NCBI GenBank assembly: GCA_937981515.1
Contig: CALJNY010000137.1
Location: 1-15,764 of the forward strand
Source: an uncultured Collinsella sp.
GTDB taxonomy: Bacteria > Actinomycetota > Coriobacteriia > Coriobacteriales > Coriobacteriaceae
Direction: 5' to 3'
Length of the DNA: 15,764 nucleotides
Position 1 is the stretch's first letter. The number at the start of each line of letters is the position of its first letter. The notes below the pieces were generated by a model. That model worked only from the letters and a program-made list of their open reading frames with translations, searched no databases and had not been told where the DNA came from. The position numbers and the translations under genes were made by a program. Shown piece after piece: positions 9,434 to 15,764 of the stretch.

Positions 9434-9745
9434 TTACCTTTCGACCTCATGAGGATCTCGCAGCGCCTTGGCGACGCGAACCGTGCAGGCGGCCATAAAG
9501 GCCACGAAGCCGATCGCCTCGCCCAGGAGGAACATGCGAAATGCCTCTCCGAACAACACAAACACAACCAAGGTAAAGACGAGCAGGGCGATTGCCGAGA
9601 CCGCCAGACTCACCATACCCTTGAGCATGTCCGCATTCTGCTTATCGTCAAGAACCGGCTTGAGCGTAAAGACAAAGGGAAGGAAGGCAATTGCGCCCGC
9701 GATGGCGCCTGCAACGATAGCGAGCAGATCGGCTACCTGAAACAC
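9434..9745 (-). CDS. Small three-helix membrane protein in the AtpI position
   Basis: This is a 103-residue hydrophobic protein opening the atp operon. Three membrane segments are visible (about 5-26, 44-66 and 71-90), joined by a short charged loop (LKPVLDDKQNADMLKG) and ending in a basic-acidic tail. Its place directly before atpB is that of AtpI/UncI, the c-ring assembly and Mg-uptake factor, but I see no diagnostic AtpI motif, and AtpI usually has four helices, so the name is positional only. The GTG at 9745 (GAGGA five bases upstream) is chosen; a GTG at 9757 is possible. A TTG-started extension to 9820 is unlikely because it would run across the candidate promoter at 9807-9834. Confidence 0.75.
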   Translation of the reverse strand: MFQVADLLAIVAGAIAGAIAFLPFVFTLKPVLDDKQNADMLKGMVSLAVSAIALLVFTLVVFVLFGEAFRMFLLGEAIGFVAFMAACTVRVAKALRDPHEVER

Positions 9746-9806
9746 TGGCGTCCTCACTTTCCTTTTTAACGCCTCACAGAACAGTTCCCGCCAAACATTG
9801 GTGACT

Positions 9807-9834
9807 ATTGTACGAGCCAATCGCTAAAGTACAA
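9807..9834 (-). promoter_or_regulatory. Candidate atp operon promoter
   Basis: On the minus strand, TTGTAC (9829-9834) and TACAAT (9807-9812) are separated by 16 bases. The -10 box matches the sigma-70/HrdB-type consensus at five of six positions; the -35 box at only three. Transcription would start near 9800, leaving a leader of about 55 nt before the GTG at 9745. The rest of the 280-bp space between upp and this gene (9835-10025) holds no gene, tRNA or terminator with a T run that I can recognise. Confidence 0.55.
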
Positions 9835-10025
9835 CCGTAAAAACATCGGTTAATACGCACCTGTTCGTTTTCTTAAGACCTTCTTTATGCCGCAGGTAGG
9901 TAATACGTTTTTCTCGAACCCCTCTGGGCTAAACGTCCGTTAACAGGAGTGCGCGTGAACGTCTTTTGCTCGCCCGCGCGCACCATTTCTTCGTATTTGT
10001 GACCGTAGCCGACAAGGCCCGACGA

Positions 10026-10673
10026 CTAGAGCGTGCCGTAGATGCGGTCGCCGGCGTCGCCGAGGCCGGGAACGATGTAGGCAGCCTCGTTGAGATGGTC
10101 GTCGATGGCGCAGGTATAGATATGCACGTCGGGGTCCTTCTCGGTCAGCGACTTGAGGCCCTCGGGGGCCGCGACGATGCACAGCATGCGGATGTCCTTG
10201 ACACCGCGCTCGCGCAGGTAGCTGATGGCCATCTCGGCCGAACCGCCCGTGGCGAGCATGGGGTCGACGACCAGGCAGATGCGCTGGTCGATATCCTTGG
10301 ACATCTTGCAGTAATACTCGTGCGGCTCGTGGGTGACCTCGTCGCGCTCCATGCCGATGTGGCCCACGCGAGCGGAGGGCACCAGGTCGAGGATGCCGTC
10401 GACCATGCCAAGACCTGCACGCAGGATGGGGACGATGGCGAGCTTCTTGCCGGCAAGCTGCTTGAACGTGGCGGTTGTGATGGGGGTTTCGACCTCGACG
10501 TCTTCCATAGGCAGGTCGCGCATGGCCTCGTAGCCGTCAAAAAGCGCGAGCTCGCGCACGAGCTGACGGAACTGGTTGGTGCCGGTGTTTTTGTCGCGCA
10601 GGATCGACAGTTTGTGCTGGACGAGTGGGTGATCGACAAGGGTCACACGGGACGTATCGTAGGTGACGGTCAT
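10026..10673 (-). CDS. upp: Uracil phosphoribosyltransferase
   Basis: This is a pyrimidine salvage enzyme: uracil plus PRPP gives UMP and pyrophosphate. The protein is 215 residues. The PRPP loop [12 protein letters not shown] (135-146) and the C-terminal uracil-binding segment [16 protein letters not shown] (199-214) are intact, as is the [13 protein letters not shown] region (81-93). The ATG at 10673 matches the family N-terminus and has AAAGGGG upstream; longer in-frame extensions are not family-like. It sits 122 bp downstream of glpK, with a small leader hairpin in between, and before the atp operon, as in Bacillus. Confidence 0.97.
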   Translation of the reverse strand: MTVTYDTSRVTLVDHPLVQHKLSILRDKNTGTNQFRQLVRELALFDGYEAMRDLPMEDVEVETPITTATFKQLAGKKLAIVPILRAGLGMVDGILDLVPSARVGHIGMERDEVTHEPHEYYCKMSKDIDQRICLVVDPMLATGGSAEMAISYLRERGVKDIRMLCIVAAPEGLKSLTEKDPDVHIYTCAIDDHLNEAAYIVPGLGDAGDRIYGTL

Positions 10674-10707
10674 GGGTTGATGCCCCTTTCGTTTCGGCCG
10701 GAAGATG

Positions 10708-10723
10708 GCCTTGCTGACAAGGC
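10708..10723 (-). other. Small hairpin in the upp leader
   Basis: GCCTTG (10708-10713) pairs with CAAGGC (10718-10723) around a 4-nt loop, 35 bases before the upp start. It lies in the 122-bp glpK-upp spacer, where I see no convincing promoter and no T run. It is too small to call an attenuator; it may simply be leader structure. Confidence 0.3.
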
Positions 10724-10795
10724 GCATGGCGACGTTGTTGCCTCGCGCCGTGCATAAGTTTAACGGTTTGTTGTATCGAGTGCCCCGTCGCAGCC

Positions 10796-12337
10796 CTATT
10801 GAGCGGTGCTGAGCGAACGCCTGACCGCATCGTGCCAACCGTCCAGGTTGTGCTCGCGACGCTCAGCGGACATATGGGGATGGAATGTCTTGACGATCTG
10901 GGTGTTTTGCTCCAGCTCCTCCAGATCCTCCCAATACCCAACCGCGAGGCCCGCCAGATACGCGGCACCGATCGCCGTTGTCTCCACCGACTCACATTGC
11001 AGTACGGGGATATCCAGCAAGTCTGCCTGGAACTGCATGATGAACTCGTTGCGCGAGGCGCCGCCATCGACGGACAGGCGCTCGATCGAAAGACCCACGT
11101 CCTGCTCCATGGCACGCAGCACGTCATAGCTCTGATAGGCCATGGACTCGCAAGCGGCACGCACGATGGTCGCGCGACTCGAGGCGCCGGTCAGACCGTA
11201 TACGATGCCGCGGGCGTGCGCGTCCCACCAAGGTGCACCCAAGCCCGCGAAAGCGGGAACGAAGTAGCAGCCCTCGTTGTCGCTGATCGAGGAGGCGAGC
11301 CGTGCCGATTCGGATACGTTGGAGATAACGCCCATGTTGTCGCGCAGCCAGTTCATCGTTGAGCCGGCGGCAAAAATAGAGCCCTCGAGCGCATAGCTGA
11401 CCTTGCCGTTCGCAGCGATACCGATGGTGGAGACCAGGCCATTCTTGGATTCGACGATCTCGTCGCCGGTGTTCATGAGCATAAAGCAGCCCGTGCCATA
11501 GGTGTTTTTGGTCTGGCCGGGATGGAAGCAGCAGTGACCGAACAGCGACGCCTGCTGGTCACCCGCCACACCCATGATGGGCGGCATGTTGGTCATGATA
11601 TCGCTCGCGACGCGGCCGTAGTCGCCCGAGCTCCAGCGAACCTCGGGCATCATGGCACGCGGGATGTCGAAGAGCGCCAGCAGGTCATCGTCCCAGTCCA
11701 GCGTATGAATATTGAAGAGCGCTGTGCGGCTGGCATTGGTGTAGTCGGTGGCAAAGGTTTGGCCGCCGGTGAGGTTGTAGATGAGCCAGGTATCGATGGT
11801 GCCAAACATGAGGTCGCCCGCCGCCGCGCTCTCGCGTGCGCCGTCAACGTTGTCGAGAATCCACTGCACCTTGGAGGCCGAGAAATACGGGTCGAGCGTA
11901 AGGCCGGTGCGGGAACGCACCAGCTCCTCGCAGCCCTTCTCGACCAGCTCGTCGATCAGAGGTGCGGTGCGACGGCATTGCCACACGATGGCGTTATAGA
12001 TGGGTTGGCCGCTTATGCGGTCCCACACCACCGTGGTCTCGCGCTGGTTGGAGATACCGATGGCGGCGATGCGATCGGAATGGATGCCGCTCTTAAACTG
12101 GACCTCCATCATCACGCCGATCTGGCTGGCAAGCACCTCCGTGGGATCCTGCTCCACCCAGCCGGGGCACGGGAAGCTGGTTTTGATGCTACGGCGCGCC
12201 TGGGCGACGATGCAGCCGTACTCGTCGACGATGGTCGCGAGTACCGAGGTGGTGCCGCAGTCGAGCGCCATGATGTAGGAACCGCCAAAGCTAAACGAGG
12301 CGTCTTCCATACCCAGGCTACCTAGATTCAACGACAT
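10796..12337 (-). CDS. glpK: Glycerol kinase
   Basis: This is a FGGY-family kinase phosphorylating glycerol to glycerol 3-phosphate with ATP. The protein is 513 residues. The phosphate loop LDCGTTS lies at 25-31. All glycerol-contact residues known from the E. coli enzyme can be placed: Arg99 and Glu100 (SNQRET), Trp119, Tyr151 (DPYFSASK) and Asp260 (GVAGDQQ). The ATP-site segment [15 protein letters not shown] is present. The N-terminus is about 17 residues longer than usual; the ATG at 12337 is supported by AAAGGTG eight bases upstream. The loop that carries the HPr-phosphorylated His in Firmicute enzymes has no His before GVAGDQ, so PTS activation is unlikely. It follows the TsaC-type gene by 13 bases and is presumably cotranscribed; no glpF or glpD is nearby in the window. 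Confidence 0.96.
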   Translation of the reverse strand: MSLNLGSLGMEDASFSFGGSYIMALDCGTTSVLATIVDEYGCIVAQARRSIKTSFPCPGWVEQDPTEVLASQIGVMMEVQFKSGIHSDRIAAIGISNQRETTVVWDRISGQPIYNAIVWQCRRTAPLIDELVEKGCEELVRSRTGLTLDPYFSASKVQWILDNVDGARESAAAGDLMFGTIDTWLIYNLTGGQTFATDYTNASRTALFNIHTLDWDDDLLALFDIPRAMMPEVRWSSGDYGRVASDIMTNMPPIMGVAGDQQASLFGHCCFHPGQTKNTYGTGCFMLMNTGDEIVESKNGLVSTIGIAANGKVSYALEGSIFAAGSTMNWLRDNMGVISNVSESARLASSISDNEGCYFVPAFAGLGAPWWDAHARGIVYGLTGASSRATIVRAACESMAYQSYDVLRAMEQDVGLSIERLSVDGGASRNEFIMQFQADLLDIPVLQCESVETTAIGAAYLAGLAVGYWEDLEELEQNTQIVKTFHPHMSAERREHNLDGWHDAVRRSLSTAQ

Positions 12338-12350
12338 CGCTTACACCTTT

Positions 12351-13094
12351 CTATTGCATCGGGTCGGACAGGACCCGCTCGATCTCTGATGCGGGAAGTG
12401 CGCCTTGGCGCAGGATCCGGAGCTCGCCATGCTTAAACGCCACGATGGTCGAAGCGTCGCGGCACGGGGTCTCGCCCGCGTCGACGGCCACATCGACCCC
12501 CTCCAGAATGCGGTCCTCAACGTCGGCAAGGCTTGCCGGCGCGGGCGCGCCGTGCGTGTTGGCGCTGGTGCAGGCAAGCGGACTGCCGCACGCGCGGATG
12601 AGCGCTTGGACCACGGGAGAGGCCGACGCGCGAAGGGCCACCGTGTCGTCGGCAGCGCGCATAAAAGTCGGCACGCAGGGGGCCGCCTTGACCACGATAG
12701 TCAGGGCGCCCGGCCAGCATCGTCGGGCGAGCACGCGGGCCTCATTAGGGATATCCACGCCATAGCGGTCGAGTGCCTCGGCATCATCGACCAGCCAGGC
12801 GACGGTTTGCGTGAGCTCACGTTGCTTGAGGGTGAAGATACGGCGATAGCCGGTGCCGAGCGCAGGGACTGCGGCGCCGTTGACGGCAGCCTGCGGATCG
12901 CGCGGCCACGGCAGAGATTCGCTTGTATCTTGGGGCAAGGCGTCCGAGAAAGCGCTGACTGCCACAGCGACACCATAGACGGTCTCGGTCGGGATCAGGG
13001 CCAAGCCACCACAGCTGAGCACCTCGGCCGTACGCTCGACGGCGAGCCGATGCGGCTCACGCGCTCCCTCGAATACCCGATAGACCGTCTGCAT
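12351..13094 (-). CDS. tsaC: L-threonylcarbamoyladenylate synthase (TsaC/Sua5/YrdC family) with an internal insert
   Basis: This makes threonylcarbamoyl-AMP from Thr, bicarbonate and ATP for the t6A37 modification of ANN-decoding tRNAs. The protein is 247 residues and has only the YrdC domain, without the extra Sua5 C-terminal domain. Visible motifs: IPTETVYGVAV (34-44), KQR (90-92, the KxR site), CWPGALTIVVKA (126-137), the nucleotide-site SPLACTSANTHG (171-182) and STIVAF (215-220). About 30 residues rich in Pro, Ser and Asp (about 50-80) sit between PTETVYG and KxR, where other members have only a few. The start is ATG at 13094 with AGGGG upstream. It is followed closely by glpK. Confidence 0.92.
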   Translation of the reverse strand: MQTVYRVFEGAREPHRLAVERTAEVLSCGGLALIPTETVYGVAVAVSAFSDALPQDTSESLPWPRDPQAAVNGAAVPALGTGYRRIFTLKQRELTQTVAWLVDDAEALDRYGVDIPNEARVLARRCWPGALTIVVKAAPCVPTFMRAADDTVALRASASPVVQALIRACGSPLACTSANTHGAPAPASLADVEDRILEGVDVAVDAGETPCRDASTIVAFKHGELRILRQGALPASEIERVLSDPMQ

Positions 13095-13228
13095 GCGTAT
13101 GCCAGCCCCTTACGCTCTGGTGAAAGTTTGTTTACTGAGGGGCATTCTCGCACGAAACGTTTAATCCATTTGTCCACAGCGCATGTTGGTTTGGTGAGCG
13201 GCTCTAGTAGTCGGTGAAAGTGAGGGGG

Positions 13229-13675
13229 TTATTGGACTGCGACGAACTTCTTTGGCCTGCCGGCGTGGCGTTCTTGGGCGGCGTAGCGCTCGATGCTGTC
13301 TATCGTTATCATCCGACGGCCGTCGACGAGTTCAACATCGAGCTTTCCGGCTTTGACCAGCGCGGTAATCCGCGGAGCGGAGACTTTGAGGTCCAGCGCT
13401 GCGTCTTTAAATGTACGGCACGCCGCTTCCCGAGCGTCTTCGTGGTCGATTTCGACTGAAAGGGCCACGACCTCGGCCGAGCGTTCGTACCCTGCCGGAG
13501 TCAAACCGTTGTTGAGGTCGTCGGCCAAAAACGCCATCAGTGCCTCGGTGGCATGGGCAATCGCTTCTTCGCGCGTGTCGCCATCGGCAAAGGCGCCAGG
13601 AATCTGCGGGAAGCTAGCGCAGTAACCGTCGTCTTCTTTTATGAGAACGCAGTCATAGGTAAATCGCTGCCTCAT
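13229..13675 (-). CDS. hicB: HicB-family antitoxin with C-terminal DNA-binding domain
   Basis: This is the antitoxin of a type II HicAB module. The protein is 148 residues. The N-terminal degenerate RNase H-like domain shows the family pattern (YDCVLIKEDDGYCASFPQIP, then GAFADGDTREEAIAHATEAL). The C-terminus (about 95-135, DLKVSAPRITALVKAGKLDV followed by ITIDSIERYA) is a predicted helix-turn-helix of the MerR/excisionase kind and should bind its own operator. The ATG at 13675 is preferred because GGAGG lies four bases upstream; an earlier in-frame start at 13720 would overlap hicA. It lies 11 bases after the hicA stop and 134 bases before the TsaC-type gene. Confidence 0.9.
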   Translation of the reverse strand: MRQRFTYDCVLIKEDDGYCASFPQIPGAFADGDTREEAIAHATEALMAFLADDLNNGLTPAGYERSAEVVALSVEIDHEDAREAACRTFKDAALDLKVSAPRITALVKAGKLDVELVDGRRMITIDSIERYAAQERHAGRPKKFVAVQ

Positions 13676-13686
13676 TTTGCCTCCAA

Positions 13687-13872
13687 CTACCATCCAGCTT
13701 GGCGACGAATACTTGCCCACGTGCCCTTCTTTGGTCGATCACCACCAGAGCCGTTCACGGTGACAGCACGGTCACCAGAAACACACTTAGCATGACTACC
13801 GACTTGCGCGACCTTCACGAATCCATCGTACTTGAGTAGGGCAATGATTTCCCGAAAGGTAGGAGGTTGCAT
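13687..13872 (-). CDS. hicA: HicA-family mRNA interferase toxin
   Basis: This is a small toxin of the double-stranded RNA-binding fold that cleaves mRNA when not held by HicB. The protein is 61 residues, the usual size. It shows the family layout: an N-terminal helix (FREIIALLKYDGFVKV), the catalytic His28 in VGSHAKC, a beta strand (RAVTVNG), and the closing RPKKGTWASIRRQAGW segment. The start ATG at 13872 has GAGGT six bases upstream. The catalytic His is present, so the toxin is probably active. It is the first gene of the module, followed by hicB after 11 bases. Confidence 0.9.
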   Translation of the reverse strand: MQPPTFREIIALLKYDGFVKVAQVGSHAKCVSGDRAVTVNGSGGDRPKKGTWASIRRQAGW

Positions 13873-13896
13873 GGGCCGACCTCTTTCAGTCGTCCT

Positions 13897-13926
13897 AATT
13901 ATAAACTATTTTATAATTTTTGCTAA
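13897..13926 (-). promoter_or_regulatory. hicAB promoter with palindromic operator
   Basis: On the minus strand, TTAGCA (13921-13926) and a perfect TATAAT (13898-13903) are separated by exactly 17 bases. A perfect inverted repeat, AATTATAAA (13897-13905) and TTTATAATT (13910-13918), covers the spacer and the -10 box. Its position is that of an autorepressor operator, most likely bound by HicB. The stretch is strikingly AT-rich compared with the GC-rich surroundings. Confidence 0.75.
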
Positions 13927-13947
13927 CCAGTTAATAAATATTACTGG
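13927..13947 (-). other. Inverted repeat at the end of prmC, upstream of the hicAB promoter
   Basis: CCAGT plus AATA (13927-13936, with one extra T) faces TATTACTGG (13939-13947). It overlaps the prmC stop codon (13941-13943) and abuts the hicAB -35 box. It may be a second operator site or a weak 3' end of the prmC transcript; A and T follow it on the minus strand but no clean T run. Confidence 0.35.
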
Positions 13948-15191
13948 CGCTGTTTGGGCTCGGTGACGATGGCTCGAACGATGCGGGGACGATCGGTGAG
14001 GTCGCGGACGATGCGCACGTCCGAGAGACCCGCCTGGCGGCAGAGCTCGGCGGCGGCGTCGAGGGCACCCTCGTAGAGCTCGCAGGCAAACAGGCCGCCG
14101 GCGCGCAGCATGTAAGGCGCCGCATTGAGCAGGCGGCGGAAGATATCGAGGCCGTCGGCACCGCCCTCGAGCGCCAAATCGGGCTCGAAGTCCTTGACCT
14201 CGTGCGGCAACGAGCGCATAACGTCGGTCGGGATGTAGGGCGGGTTGGAAACGAGCACGTCAAAGGTGCCCCACTCTTCGCGGGGAATGGAACTCACCAG
14301 GTTGGTGAGGCTAAAGGCAACCTCATCTGCCGTGAGGCCGAGGGCATCGCGGTTTTTGGTGGCCAGATCGATGGCGCGCGGCTCGATATCGGTGGCGGTG
14401 CAGGTGACGTGGCCGCGGCGCTCCCAGGCAAGGGAGAGCGAGATGCAGCCTGTGCCGCAACCGACCTCGAGAACGCGGGCGATACAGGGCTCGACCGGCG
14501 CGGGCGAGGCGGCATCCTGAGCTGAAGCCGTCTCCTGGTCGGCGCCCTCGATGGCGATGCCGTATTCGTCGAGCTCGGGTTCGGCGGCTTCAGCGGCTTC
14601 GGCTTCTGCTGTCTGCGTGGCGGCTTCCTCGGCCTCGCGGTCGGCCAGTTCTTCGGCATAGGCACGACTGCCCAACACATCGCTACCCAACGCCGCCTCG
14701 TCGGCAGCCGTGAGGTTGGCGGCACGGCGCTCGGCCGTCGCTCGCTCGTCAGCCAATGCGACTTCGGCTTTGCGCGCTTGCTCGACTTCATCGTTCCAGG
14801 GCAGCTCAACGCGCTGACGGGCGGCAGCCTCGGGGCTCAGCACCTCGGCATCCAGATAATTGAGGACTTCCTCGACGAGCATCTCGGTCTCGGGACGCGG
14901 AATGAGCACACCGGGGGCGCATGCGACGTCGATCATGCGGAACTGCGTGCTGCCGGTGATGTACTGCAGCGGCTCGCCCTTGGCGCGGCGGACGACCGCC
15001 GCATGCATGGTCTCGAGCTGCGTCGCATCGAGCGTCTCGTCCATGCGCATATATAAGTCAATGCGTGCCAGACCCGTGGCTGCGCACAGCAGCCATTCGG
15101 CAGAAAGACGGGGGTGTTCCTCGCCGCGCTCGGCCAGGTACTCCTTGGTCCACTCGAGACAACGCTTGATGGTCCAGATCTCGTTTGCCAT
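13941..15191 (-). CDS. prmC: Peptide chain release factor N5-glutamine methyltransferase, with a large acidic insert
   Basis: This methylates the Gln of the GGQ motif in RF1 and RF2, using S-adenosylmethionine. The protein is 416 residues against a usual 275-290. The N-terminal helical domain (1-113) ends in the conserved GVLIPRPETEMLVEEVL (94-110); the methyltransferase domain begins at RVLEVGCGTGCISLSLA (239-255), and the catalytic NPPY is at 316-319. Between them lie about 120 residues (115-237; nucleotides 14481-14849) rich in Ala and Glu, without family homology that I can see. The ATG at 15191 has GGGGAGGA upstream; an extension to 15266 would overlap the promoter. prmC usually follows prfA, which may lie just outside the window. 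Confidence 0.94.
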   Translation of the reverse strand: MANEIWTIKRCLEWTKEYLAERGEEHPRLSAEWLLCAATGLARIDLYMRMDETLDATQLETMHAAVVRRAKGEPLQYITGSTQFRMIDVACAPGVLIPRPETEMLVEEVLNYLDAEVLSPEAAARQRVELPWNDEVEQARKAEVALADERATAERRAANLTAADEAALGSDVLGSRAYAEELADREAEEAATQTAEAEAAEAAEPELDEYGIAIEGADQETASAQDAASPAPVEPCIARVLEVGCGTGCISLSLAWERRGHVTCTATDIEPRAIDLATKNRDALGLTADEVAFSLTNLVSSIPREEWGTFDVLVSNPPYIPTDVMRSLPHEVKDFEPDLALEGGADGLDIFRRLLNAAPYMLRAGGLFACELYEGALDAAAELCRQAGLSDVRIVRDLTDRPRIVRAIVTEPKQRQ

Positions 15192-15209
15192 GGGGTCCTC
15201 CCCTCTTAA

Positions 15210-15223
15210 GCGCCGGGCGGCGC
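15210..15223 (-). other. GC-rich hairpin in the prmC leader
   Basis: GCGCC (15210-15214) pairs perfectly with GGCGC (15219-15223) around a 4-nt loop, a few bases before the prmC ribosome binding site and inside the transcript predicted from the promoter at 15240-15266. It may lower or regulate initiation. Confidence 0.35.
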
Positions 15224-15239
15224 GCGAATGTCGGAGCAG

Positions 15240-15266
15240 ATTGTACGCGAGGCCAGCGCTTGGCAA
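15240..15266 (-). promoter_or_regulatory. Candidate prmC promoter
   Basis: On the minus strand, TTGCCA (15261-15266) and TACAAT (15240-15245) each match the consensus at five of six positions, with a short spacer of 15 bases. The -10 hexamer is identical to that of the atp promoter candidate and, like it, preceded by G. Transcription would begin near 15233, giving a leader of about 40 nt. The short spacer lowers confidence. Confidence 0.45.
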
Positions 15267-15422
15267 GGGGCGATTGGAGGCGATTATCGAGAATCAGCCC
15301 AGAATTTTGCACCGGGCTCGCTCAAAGTGTTCATTCGCCGACGTCTAGATTTGCATTCGTCAAGCTTCTGGCAAGGTTGCCCCAAAACTGACCAATATCT
15401 AACCAAACGCTTGCCACATCGC

Positions 15423-15441
15423 TTGACGCGCGACGCGTCAA
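15423..15441. other. Perfect 7-bp inverted repeat next to the terminator
   Basis: TTGACGC (15423-15429) pairs with GCGTCAA (15435-15441) around GCGAC. It shares its last two bases with the terminator stem, so the two hairpins compete slightly. It could be a protein-binding site or the base of a two-part transcript end. Confidence 0.35.
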
Positions 15442-15472
15442 AAATCGTCCCGCGACTTCTTGGACGATTTTT
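15440..15472. terminator. Bidirectional intrinsic terminator
   Basis: AAAAATCGTCC (15440-15450) pairs perfectly with GGACGATTTTT (15462-15472), an 11-bp stem with an 11-nt loop. The stem carries an A run at its base on one side and a T run on the other, so it can act in both directions. On the minus strand it would end transcription of whatever gene lies to the right of the window, separating it from prmC. Confidence 0.75.
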
Positions 15473-15583
15473 CGAGCAATATTTTCGATAGCAGATGCAT
15501 GTCGTTAATTGCTTTAAGCAGGCAAACAGCCTAAAGGTCATCAAGACGGATTGAATAACATCTCAAAGCAATGTACCCAACCC

Positions 15584-15612
15584 AGTCATTTAAGTACGTC
15601 CCCAATGACTAC
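15584..15612. repeat. REP-like hairpin with ACGTCCCCAA core, right copy
   Basis: AGTCATT (15584-15590) and AATGACT (15604-15610) form a perfect 7-bp stem around a 13-nt loop carrying most of ACGTCCCCAA (15596-15605). On the minus strand the hairpin is led by GTAG (15609-15612), the tetranucleotide that precedes REP hairpins recognised by REP-associated tyrosine transposases; this resemblance is suggestive, not proof. Confidence 0.55.
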
Positions 15613-15641
15613 CTCTAAGGCGCCGCAGGTTGAGCATAAGT

Positions 15642-15764
15642 CAGCGAAAACTCCCCTAAGCGAGCAAGGTGACGTGAAAGAGGAGGGAAGCGTACTTCGG
15701 TACGCGACCGACGATTGAACGTCAGATTGCCGCTTAGGGGCGTTTGCAGCGTCGAGCCGTTACG
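15642..15764 (+). repeat. Structured repeat element, right copy (cut by the window edge)
   Basis: Outer stem: CCCCTAAGCG (15653-15662) with CGCTTAGGGG (15731-15740), continued by GCAA (15664-15667) with TTGC (15727-15730), and a bulged A at 15663, the same place as in the left copy. Middle stem: TGACGT (15670-15675) with ACGTCA (15719-15724). Apical hairpin: GCGTAC (15690-15695) with GTACGC (15700-15705), closed by a C(TTCG)G tetraloop. The tail 15746-15764 repeats 203-221 with one change. The 573-bp stretch 15192-15764 contains no gene that I can support. Confidence 0.65.

Noticed and set aside
8780..9769. Plus-strand frame of 329 codons opposite atpB and the small membrane gene
   Set aside because: The product is an artefact-like string of charged residues, and the minus-strand genes are unmistakable.
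9746..10025. A hidden small gene or RNA in the upp-atp spacer
   Set aside because: No frame with a ribosome binding site and no strong stem was found apart from the promoter candidate.
10674..10795. A PyrR-type attenuator or other riboswitch before upp
   Set aside because: Only a 6-bp hairpin is present; there is no terminator stem with a T run and no alternative pairing that I can find.
13095..13228. A promoter for the TsaC-type gene, using TGGACA as a -35 box
   Set aside because: No acceptable -10 box lies 16-18 bases downstream of it.
15284..15544. Short frames on both strands in the prmC upstream region (86 and 87 codons)
   Set aside because: They cross a strong terminator hairpin and contain no domain, and neither has a convincing ribosome binding site.

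Overview
The window looks like a chromosomal housekeeping block from a high-GC gut actinobacterium of class Coriobacteriia, most likely Collinsella or a close relative. This is inferred from protein character, gene order and GC-rich codon use; no 16S gene or other decisive marker is present. Every confident gene is on the minus strand, so transcription runs from right to left.

Layout in transcription order (high to low coordinates). At the right end (15192-15764) lie a repeated structured element, a REP-like hairpin, a strong bidirectional terminator and a promoter for prmC. Then come prmC (release-factor methyltransferase carrying a large acidic insert), a hicA-hicB toxin-antitoxin module with its own near-consensus promoter and palindromic operator, a TsaC/Sua5-type threonylcarbamoyl-AMP synthase, glpK (glycerol kinase) and upp (uracil phosphoribosyltransferase). 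A 280-bp spacer holds the candidate atp promoter. The complete F1Fo ATP synthase operon follows: a small three-helix membrane protein in the AtpI position, then atpB, atpE, atpF, atpH, atpA, atpG, atpD and atpC, mostly with overlapping or nearly abutting stops and starts. An intrinsic terminator separates atpC from murA (peptidoglycan precursor synthesis), which is followed 12 nt later by an LCP-family cell-wall ligase gene. The left end (1-244) carries a second copy of the structured element and its REP-like hairpin.

Functionally the core order prmC, sua5, upp, atp, murA matches an order widely conserved in Gram-positive bacteria: translation quality, pyrimidine salvage, energy conversion and wall synthesis. 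glpK and hicAB look like additions to that backbone. The c subunit has a proton-type rather than sodium-type binding site, so this should be an H+-coupled enzyme.

The most unusual signal is non-coding. The two window ends carry, in the same orientation, copies of one composite element of about 180-200 nt. In each, a hairpin containing ACGTCCCCAA is followed about 40 nt later by a three-helix fold. Its long outer stem and apical hairpin differ completely in sequence between copies but remain base-paired, while three linker blocks are nearly identical. This is the covariation expected of a selected RNA (or single-stranded DNA) structure. It may be a dispersed structured repeat family of this lineage, and could belong to an already described motif that I cannot search for here.
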